From the NCBI RefSeq assembly GCF_019752095.1, contig NZ_JAIEMO010000034.1, positions 1 through 64,000 on the forward strand: a stretch of DNA of 64,000 nt, read 5' to 3'. The position numbers and the translations under genes were made by a program. Every line of letters starts with the position of its first letter. The stretch's first letter is position 1. This document shows, piece by piece, positions 57,770 to 64,000 of this stretch. Source of the DNA: Nitrosomonas sp. (GTDB taxonomy: Bacteria; Pseudomonadota; Gammaproteobacteria; Burkholderiales; Nitrosomonadaceae). Under the pieces are notes generated by a model, which had not been told where the DNA came from, made no database searches, and saw nothing but the letters and a program-made list of their open reading frames with translations.

Positions 57770-58378
57770 GGTCTCACCTCATTAGATTATTATGAAACTT
57801 GCTTTAAAATATGATCAAAACATATTTTTATAATAATAAATGTAGAAACAAGATTGTTCTGTACGATAGCAAACATTTCTACAGTGCTGGTGTTAACTGC
57901 TTGTACCCGGGCAGTCATGATTAACAACATAGCGGTAAGTCTCTTCAGTCGGCAGGGTTCAAGCAGCATGCAACCTTTCGGGTGCATGCTCTTCTAGCCA
58001 TCATCTTCCTGCATAAGAGAACGCATTTTAATTTTATAGTGAATGTATTATAAAATACTATAGGTACCCTCTAAAAATACAGTTTTTGATAATTACTACC
58101 TTAATTAATCAGATAGTTACAAGTGTTTTCTTGCAAAAGAGGTAATTTTTAGAGGTGACATAGATGTAATTTCTTTCGATATGGATCAACTTGTAATCCA
58201 AGAGAAAAAACACTAAACATTTTTATATTTACACCTCCGTACTAGCTCATTAACATTCACTAAATATTACGCAATGCAACCCCACTCTGTTCCGTGTTTT
58301 AATGCACAGAACCAGCCTGGACACGATCATTATCATTACTTTAATTCTTTGCTTTCTCTGCGCAATCAAACGTGGAAG
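57770..58378. other. Long AT-rich intergenic region
   Basis: It contains a hairpin at 57965-57990 (AGCATGCAACC/GGGTGCATGCT, one mismatch, TTTC loop), a strong stem without a T-run. I see no intact gene or RNA otherwise. Confidence 0.5.
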
Positions 58379-58536
58379 CTATAATCGGCCCATCAGCATC
58401 AGAATGAGCAAGATCAACACTATTTTCCAAGGATGCCACTGGGGAAATAACCCCACTCTCTACTGTGTGGCCAAGTTGGAATAGCGCCGATCAATATCAG
58501 TACCAGAGTTATCATTAGTATCGCTCCTGGTGTCAT
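58379..58536 (-). pseudogene. DUF3309 small membrane protein, frameshifted
   Basis: The ATG at 58536 has AGGAG upstream. The protein reads M-T-P-G-A-I-L-M-I-T-L, I-G-A-I-P-T-W-P-H-S, then G-Y-F-P-S-G-I-L-G-K and a stop at 58420. The next frame continues I-V-L-I-L-L-I-L-M-L-M-G-R-L and stops. This is the complete DUF3309 pattern (P-T-W-P-H-S, G-Y-x-P-S-G, final hydrophobic helix and G-R) with one base missing in an A-run at 58423-58426. Adding one A gives 52 residues. Either a real loss or a homopolymer error. Confidence 0.8.
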
Positions 58537-58740
58537 TTTATTTCTCCTAAACTATTCTTTAAAAGATTTGGCTATAAATTATTATCATTTTCAATCTACC
58601 TTTCCTCCGCGCAAAACACCAAATAACCCAACCACGCATGCAACAGTGCCTTCGATCAATAACCATATGGCCTTGAAATAGCACACAAATGGATGTCGAT
58701 TCTTTTTATAGATGTTTCAATTTAAAATGAGGAATTCATA

Positions 58741-58797
58741 GTGAACAAGGCTCAAGTAAAGGGTGAAGCAAAAGACATCATAGGAAAAGTTCGGTAG
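58741..58797 (+). pseudogene. CsbD-family stress protein fragment
   Basis: GTG start with GAGGA upstream; 18 codons read M-N-K-A-Q-V-K-G-E-A-K-D-I-I-G-K-V-R, then TAG. This is the N-terminus of CsbD-like proteins (M-N-K-x-x-V-K-G), which normally reach about 60-70 residues. The rest is missing. It belongs with the stress gene set and is probably a decayed copy. A separate short hydrophobic frame on the minus strand lies near 58600-58680, which I could not name. Confidence 0.65.
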
Positions 58798-58912
58798 TGG
58801 CAACAGATTTTAAAAGTGCTTAGGTGGCAGCAATATAAAAAATTTAGTATTAAAACTATTTTCTGAGTGAGTATACTTTCAACAGAACTGGATTTACAGA
58901 TTACTCAAATAT

Positions 58913-60625
58913 TTACGGAAGAGTGTTTGCCTTTCTCCTAAACTTCTTACTAAACCAGCGCCATACCAGGCCATCCGCTATAACCTCTCCGCTAATTATA
59001 TAACTCAATGCCTTATAATTGCTCAACACAACAGATAATGTATTTCTTGCATTCAACCGTCCACAGAACAATATCTGATCACGATTTTTAATATGAATGC
59101 CCCAATCAGGGAGCAATAATGGGTTGTCATCACGTAGCAACATTAAAGGCATGAGTTCCAGTTTTAAGTCTCGGTTGCCAGGGTCACGCGCCAGATTATC
59201 AAGTGTCACAGTTACTCTCTGAGACAATAAAGTAATTACCGCCGGAGCATGAGAGTCATCAATCATGATCGTCCATGTCTCGGGCACTTGTTCTCCAATA
59301 GTGTTCACTAATCGGCTTATTAATTGATTTGCCCAGCTATTAGTCTGGATACGTACCAGAGATAGAAAACCAGCAAGCAACGGAGATATCATATGCGCCA
59401 AACATTCATGCGCAATAATGTTACTGGGTTGCATCGTAATGTTGGCTTTATAGTGGTCGAATAAAATATCGTTAAAACGCTTGTTCTTACGAATGACTAC
59501 AAATAATTCTGGATTCATTTCTCGCGCAGTTATAACGATAGAAAGGTTGTTTACATCATTATCTGTTCCAGCGACAATGCCAAGAGCATTTTTGATGTCA
59601 GCTTCTTCTAAAGTTTTAGACTCGGTGCCGCTCCCAATAATACACGCTTCACATCCTGTTAATTCCGGATTGGCCTCAATAATAGTGATAGTGATTTCTT
59701 CGCGTTGAAGACTTTTTACGACTGACTTTCCAAAGCGTCCATAACCACATACTACCCATTTGCCAATAGGCGGACAATCTGGGGATTGGAGACTCTGTCC
59801 TGGGATACCAGTAAGCCATTCATGAAGCAGATAAATGCCGAGCGCATGTACTTGCATTGCCAAATGATCCCCGAACAATGTGTATGGGTTAATAATATGA
59901 TCTGTCTTAAAAGACTCCATATTGGCTGCTGTATCAGCATTTTCAGCCCGACCTAGAACCATCAAGGAGGGGTTTATTATTTTGGCTGCAATAGCCACCG
60001 CAAGATTTGCATGATCATTATTAGTCAGTGCTGCGATCCCTGCACACATCGAATGCCTTATCCCAGCCTTAATCAAAACGTCGGGCAGCTCAACATCAGC
60101 ACATAATGCGGGAATATCATACTGATAATCTTCTAGCTCAAGATCGTTGATTCGATCTTGCAGGATTTCGATAACGACAACTCGTATATGCTTGCGATCA
60201 AGTGAATTAACTAACAAACTGCCAGTCTCACCATATCCGCAAATAATATAGAAAGGGTCACGCAGGCGTGTCACAGCTTTAGTAAATCTTGATGTGGTAA
60301 TAGCAATATTTAAGCTAACATCCTGAAACAGCGCGATGATATTACCAATAGCGTAGAACCACGAAATAACTGTCAGATAGATGGAGAATGTCATCCAAAG
60401 ACGTTGGGCTGTACTGAATTCATGCGGCACTTCCCCAAAACCAATAGTAGTAGCGGTGTAACTTATGATATAGAACGCCTGGAACAGCGATAGATAGAAA
60501 ATTTCTCCCTCGATCTCAATACCTGGCATCAGCGTCATTCCAAAAACAGCTATACCGAAGCTGACAATTACTGCGATAAGAGGAGCGCGAATGCGCCGCA
60601 GAATGAGGAAAACGATATTATTCAA
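58913..60625 (-). CDS. Potassium channel with two TrkA-N/RCK domains
   Basis: 570 residues. Two membrane helices flank the pore; selectivity filter T-A-T-T-I-G-F-G-E (57-65). Two NAD-binding RCK domains begin I-C-G-Y-G-E-T-G-S (about 128) and V-C-G-Y-G-R-F-G-K (about 298). It gates K+ flux in response to nucleotides. It is next to a small membrane protein gene, as commonly seen. Chromosomal style, not phage. A useful element for osmotic or ionic adaptation. Confidence 0.9.
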   Translation of the reverse strand: MNNIVFLILRRIRAPLIAVIVSFGIAVFGMTLMPGIEIEGEIFYLSLFQAFYIISYTATTIGFGEVPHEFSTAQRLWMTFSIYLTVISWFYAIGNIIALFQDVSLNIAITTSRFTKAVTRLRDPFYIICGYGETGSLLVNSLDRKHIRVVVIEILQDRINDLELEDYQYDIPALCADVELPDVLIKAGIRHSMCAGIAALTNNDHANLAVAIAAKIINPSLMVLGRAENADTAANMESFKTDHIINPYTLFGDHLAMQVHALGIYLLHEWLTGIPGQSLQSPDCPPIGKWVVCGYGRFGKSVVKSLQREEITITIIEANPELTGCEACIIGSGTESKTLEEADIKNALGIVAGTDNDVNNLSIVITAREMNPELFVVIRKNKRFNDILFDHYKANITMQPSNIIAHECLAHMISPLLAGFLSLVRIQTNSWANQLISRLVNTIGEQVPETWTIMIDDSHAPAVITLLSQRVTVTLDNLARDPGNRDLKLELMPLMLLRDDNPLLLPDWGIHIKNRDQILFCGRLNARNTLSVVLSNYKALSYIISGEVIADGLVWRWFSKKFRRKANTLP

Positions 60626-60679
60626 ATTTGAATCTCAGTGGATTCATAGCTAATTTTGATTAATTGTAGGATTAACTAT

Positions 60680-61054
60680 TTAACGTCGAAGACTAAGCGT
60701 CTCAGCTATTAAAAGAATGACAGAGACAATATTTGCCAGCAAAGCTCCACCTGCTAATGAAACAACATGATTAATCATTGTGTGTTCAGCAGGAGTATCG
60801 CCTACTGCGGCATAAAGAATTGCTGCCACAATAAGTTGCAAATCAGCAACCAAGCTTGTAGATAGGTGAACAGCTCCTATCTGTGTGCGATCTCCAAACT
60901 TTAATACCGTTGCAATGAGATTGACGATAATGGCGGCATACAATTCATACGGATGATGATGTGCGGGATTGTCAATGTCGCCAATGACAAATCCGAAATT
61001 AAGCGTCAAGGCCAGTACAATAAAGAAACCAAAAACCACTTTTTCAAGATTCAT
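60680..61054 (-). CDS. DUF6394-like membrane protein
   Basis: 124 residues. Motif P-A-H-H-H-P-Y-E-L-Y-A-A-I-I-V-N followed by T-V-L-K-F-G-D-R-T-Q-I-G-A is characteristic of this family as I remember it. Three to four membrane helices. It lies upstream of the channel gene on the same strand, 54 bases apart, and probably forms an operon with it. Function unknown, linked to the channel by genomic association. Confidence 0.8.
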   Translation of the reverse strand: MNLEKVVFGFFIVLALTLNFGFVIGDIDNPAHHHPYELYAAIIVNLIATVLKFGDRTQIGAVHLSTSLVADLQLIVAAILYAAVGDTPAEHTMINHVVSLAGGALLANIVSVILLIAETLSLRR

Positions 61055-61569
61055 ATAAAATCTCTTTTAACATTCAATTGGTACGGTATTAAATAATGAA
61101 GGGAAAATCAAATTGATAGGAGTCGCACTTCCAGCGCCACCTTTGATGCCAACAAGTTAATATACTAGACGCAACTTGAAATTAATCGTGCATAAACCAC
61201 AGAATCCTTAATAGTTATTTATTCCAATATATACATACAAAATTTCAAAAAATATAGCAATGGAAAAACAATAAATTAAACATGCCTTACCTTAATAATC
61301 TAATCAATCGATTATCCAGCTTGCTTTATACGCCCCTTAGAGTTCCGACGTGAACGGGTGTCAATAGTGCGGATAGTTCCATTTTCCCCTCTCGCAATTG
61401 ATTATTTGATTATACCTCACCGAATTGAAATCAAATTCTATTTAGCCATAAGAAGGAATACAAATAAAGAAAATACGCGTTAGGGATCGGGCAGCATGCT
61501 CACTTACGGGGTCATACCCTTCGCGCCGGTCGGCGGCGCGAGCCCTGGGGAAGTTGTAGGTTAAATTAT
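61055..61569. other. Intergenic region with dispersed repeat
   Basis: AT-rich until about 61480. It holds the third copy of the 30-base repeat at its right end. No gene or clear RNA was seen. Confidence 0.5.
61519..61548 (+). repeat. Dispersed 30-base repeat, copy 3
   Basis: The element begins CTTCGCGCCGGTCGGCGG and continues CGCGAGCCCTGG. Related to copies at 56041 and 57421; the three bound most of the stress block. Confidence 0.65.
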
Positions 61570-61962
61570 TTAGTTATTTCTCTTAATTTCTTTGAAGTGC
61601 GCTATAGCGATACGTGCGGCATTCCTTGCTGAATCATCATTGTCATAATATCCATTTTCAATAGCCTTCTCCAAACTAACAATGGCCATTGCTAAATGAA
61701 TACGGTTGGCAGACGAAATATACTCTTGATCTTGCACTGAAAGCGCATGACTTATTGCGGTTGTTGAGTGTCTTGCAATTGTTGCTCCATCATCAGCAAT
61801 TATTGAAGCCTCAGAATATCTAATAGCCTGATGTAAATGATTCTCTGCCATACATGCAGATAGAGCTAAGGTTATAATAATTATGATACTGGAATACAGT
61901 AAATCTTGTTGATTCTTAAAATAAATTTTGGATTTGCTACTCATTACATTATTTTCAAACAT
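61570..61962 (-). CDS. SmbP-like small metal-binding lipoprotein
   Basis: About 131 residues from the ATG at 61962; ATG at 61944 and TTG at 61977 are alternatives. Lipoprotein signal ending A-L-S-A-C. The mature part has helical repeats with spaced histidines: H-L-H-Q-A-I-R-Y, R-H-S-T-T-A-I-S-H-A, I-H-L-A-M-A-I-V and A-I-A-H-F. This resembles the small metal-binding protein family first found in Nitrosomonas europaea, where His-rich helices bind copper and other divalent metals. Fewer histidines than the type protein. Confidence 0.6.
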   Translation of the reverse strand: MFENNVMSSKSKIYFKNQQDLLYSSIIIIITLALSACMAENHLHQAIRYSEASIIADDGATIARHSTTAISHALSVQDQEYISSANRIHLAMAIVSLEKAIENGYYDNDDSARNAARIAIAHFKEIKRNN

Positions 61963-62178
61963 TATTATAAGCCCCAATGTAATTTTCTGACTATTTGTAC
62001 ATAAGTATAGAACTCTGAAATTATCCCAATGTTTTAAATAAACTGGTTTTAGCGTCTATTTGTGTTATACCTACTTCTTTAAAGATTTTTAGAAGCAACC
62101 CATCCGTAATTAGTCGTTCCTGTTAAAGTTTTCAATTTATTGTCCGTTATAGCAATTGCATTTGTATTGTATCTCCCC

Positions 62179-62211
62179 TGCCCGACAAGGACTATAGCCC
62201 CTTGCCGGGCA
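62179..62211 (-). terminator. Stem-loop after the large terminase gene
   Basis: Stem TGCCCGACAAGG/CCTTGCCGGGCA (one mismatch) with a 9-base loop, 11 bases beyond the terminase stop. No T-run on the minus strand, so termination strength is uncertain. It separates the terminase transcript from the stress block. Confidence 0.5.
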
Positions 62212-62221
62212 ATCTAAACCG

Positions 62222-63745
62222 CTAAACATCACTAAACATTTCTTCGGTTTTTCTAAGTGCGTTATCGGCGGCAGAACTCGTCATTCCACCCATTCCAGCA
62301 TCCCCCGAGACGATATAACTCACATCCTCAAGAAATGCGAAGCAGACAGCATCCCAAAGATCAGGCGAACTCATGCCATCCCACTCAGTAGCACCCTTGG
62401 GCGGCACCCTAATACGCCCCTTATCAGTGAAGGTTTTAGGTATGCGTGATGATTGATCCAGCATCGCATTCCGATAATCGCTGGTTAGAATCGACAACCG
62501 TCCGTCTTTCGCTGCCCTCGCCGCCTGATGCATAGCTTGTGCTCTTAGATTCAGGTATCGATCCTTATTGATATTCTTGAAGCAGGGATTGCCCCAGTTA
62601 ACGCGGTGAACCACCTTATTCATGTCCTCAAGGTCCTGGCATACGTTGATACCCAGGCCACCGGAGTCAATTACATAGGTAACGTTGGTCAAGTCAGCGC
62701 CATTGTCTGACACATACCCGGCAAACGTATTCGAACGGATTTTATTGGTCAGCAGTGGCACCCGGACCACCTCAACACGGCGTGCATCCGGTCCCATGTC
62801 ACCGTAACCGATTACGCGCACCAATACGCACGCAGATTTATCGCGTAACCCCTCACCTGACGCGATATCAGCGACAACCAGCCAGCCGTAATTCTCATTA
62901 TCCTGGATAATTCTGCCGCGCTTATACATCAATTCGGCCACTCTTAGGCCCATCATGTGCTTGGATGAATCCTGCGGGAATCTGCCTCGTATACGAACGT
63001 TGCGCTCGTCATCGTCGCACTGTTCCCATAGCTCCATAAGTGATGCTTCACTTACAAACGGAGAATCAAACGAATCAAACAACAAATCATTCCACTCGCC
63101 ACCATTTCTTACTGACAGATCGTTATGCGTGCGATAAAAGAAACCGGCATTGCGGGTAGGCTGACTGGTTAGCAGCATACGGTTATGCTCTTCGGTTAAT
63201 GCGCCGGTCAGGGTGGTTATTACCAGGTCAGGAAGGGTTGATGCCTCGTCACCAATGATCAGAAGCCATTCAGCGTGCCGCCCAGCCATCTTGTTAGCGG
63301 TTTTTTCATTGGCTGTCTTGCTTTCAGTGAACCATACCTGCTCATAGCCTATAATTCGGCAGGTTGCATTGGCCAATATTTCAAGATGTTCTGCAATCCA
63401 ACTATGTCTGCCGCGCCGGATTCTTTCATGGGATATTGATATCTCTTTCCATAACGTAGCTTGCAACTGGTCCATATCGTTCGCTGTCAGAAAGGTTACT
63501 GACATCGGGAAACATAATTGATGCCAGAGAACGATGATAGCTATTCCGGCCGTTTTTCCAGTGCCATGACCAGACGCCACGGAAGTACGCGATCTCGACG
63601 GCGAAACAAAAGTAAATAATTCTAATTGCTGGTAAGAAGGAATAACTCCCACGACCTCAGTGGCAAAATTCTCAATGCTACCGGCATAGCGGTCACAAAA
63701 TGGTTTCCACCTGGGATCTTCGGGAAGCAGTAAGCGATCAGCCAT
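62222..63745 (-). CDS. terL: Terminase large subunit
   Basis: 507 residues. ATPase: Walker A G-H-G-T-G-K-T (59-65), Walker B L-L-I-I-G-D-E-A with D166-E167. Nuclease: V-A-D-I-A-S-G-E (D293), Y-V-I-D-S-G-G-L-G (D360) and S-P-D-L-W-D-A-V near 470. It drives packaging of the phage genome through the portal and cuts concatemers. One base upstream of its start is the stop of the probable small terminase. It is separated from the portal by 11 kb and transcribed in the opposite direction. Confidence 0.92.
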   Translation of the reverse strand: MADRLLLPEDPRWKPFCDRYAGSIENFATEVVGVIPSYQQLELFTFVSPSRSRTSVASGHGTGKTAGIAIIVLWHQLCFPMSVTFLTANDMDQLQATLWKEISISHERIRRGRHSWIAEHLEILANATCRIIGYEQVWFTESKTANEKTANKMAGRHAEWLLIIGDEASTLPDLVITTLTGALTEEHNRMLLTSQPTRNAGFFYRTHNDLSVRNGGEWNDLLFDSFDSPFVSEASLMELWEQCDDDERNVRIRGRFPQDSSKHMMGLRVAELMYKRGRIIQDNENYGWLVVADIASGEGLRDKSACVLVRVIGYGDMGPDARRVEVVRVPLLTNKIRSNTFAGYVSDNGADLTNVTYVIDSGGLGINVCQDLEDMNKVVHRVNWGNPCFKNINKDRYLNLRAQAMHQAARAAKDGRLSILTSDYRNAMLDQSSRIPKTFTDKGRIRVPPKGATEWDGMSSPDLWDAVCFAFLEDVSYIVSGDAGMGGMTSSAADNALRKTEEMFSDV

Positions 63746-63746
63746 A

Positions 63747-64000
63747 TTAATCGATCACTTCGCCAGTATCGTTGTCTATGATATGTCCAAGCCTTTCGCG
63801 CCTTGCAATAAGATCATCGCGCCGTTTTGCCGCTTCCAGCATCGCTCGTCGATGAATGTCATCCAGCTCTTCTTTTGGCGGGAATACGTTTAGATTGATG
63901 TCCTCTTTAAGCTCTATCTTGTTTCTCCACTGTTTCGGTCTTCTGTTAAACAACCACATGCGCTGCGCAGATACGTCCGGCGGTATTTGTCGCCTGGCCA
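63747..64000 (-). CDS. Probable terminase small subunit, incomplete at the window edge
   Basis: The frame stays open through the window end. An internal ATG at 63959 would give only 70 residues, but the codons before it (Q-I-P-P-D-V-S-A-Q-R) continue in frame, so the true start is outside. The visible part is arginine-rich and helical (R-R-A-M-L-E-A-A-K-R-R-D-D-L-I), fitting a small DNA-binding packaging protein. The call rests mainly on its place before terL. Confidence 0.55.
   Translation of the reverse strand, partial: ARRQIPPDVSAQRMWLFNRRPKQWRNKIELKEDINLNVFPPKEELDDIHRRAMLEAAKRRDDLIARRERLGHIIDNDTGEVID

Overview
The window looks like the left part of a large contractile-tailed (myovirus-type) prophage in a proteobacterial chromosome. 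Bases 4-185 carry tRNA-Cys(GCA) and tRNA-Leu(UAA) side by side, both with encoded CCA. This is the end of the widespread chromosomal glyW-cysT-leuZ arrangement, and leuZ is a known integration site. Phage genes start right after it and still continue at base 64000. No integrase or repressor gene was recognised here, so the right end lies outside. The non-phage genes (HiPIP, BON protein, SmbP-like lipoprotein, Crp-type regulator, TrkA-type channel) suggest an environmental betaproteobacterium, possibly a Nitrosomonas relative. That is inference, not proof.

Layout. 0.3-8.2 kb (minus): tail-tip module with glycine-rich adhesin, fibre proteins, P2 I-like and J-like baseplate proteins and an unusual glycosidase-like protein. 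8.3-15.1 kb (minus): a 2147-residue DarB-like methylase/helicase and a small neighbour. 15.5-19.0 kb: cargo cassette of Vsr endonuclease, GHKL/MORC-type ATPase with a nuclease-like tail, and a C5-cytosine methyltransferase. 19.2-24.9 kb (minus): three large polyvalent proteins (DUF2958, HExxH metalloprotease, pyrophosphatase-like domain). 25.1-29.5 kb: second cargo block with an FRG-domain protein, a frameshifted membrane protein and a helicase-nuclease. 29.6-43.3 kb (minus): thermonuclease, DarA-like protein, baseplate hub and spike, tail tube, lysis cassette, sheath and major capsid protein. A membrane-protein cargo gene sits at 33.5 kb. 43.7-45.9 kb (plus, AT-rich): third cargo block (CBS protein, unknown protein, DUF2726 protein). 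45.9-50.2 kb (minus): neck/baseplate proteins and a prohead protease. 50.4-55.0 kb (plus): portal, tube-like protein and a short tape measure with a lytic transglycosylase domain. 55.3-62.0 kb: stress/redox/ion genes that look chromosomal. 62.2-64.0 kb (minus): large terminase and the end of a probable small terminase.

How it fits together. Structural and anti-restriction genes run mostly on the minus strand in tightly overlapping operons, while cargo genes interrupt them, often on the opposite strand and with lower GC. The motif CGGAAAA lies in gene-facing orientation upstream of most minus-strand operon heads. It also occurs once on each strand in the divergent protease/portal gap, which suggests a phage-specific promoter element. 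The prophage appears to invest both in blocking restriction on entry (DarA/DarB-like and polyvalent proteins) and in carrying restriction or defence genes that may protect the lysogen.
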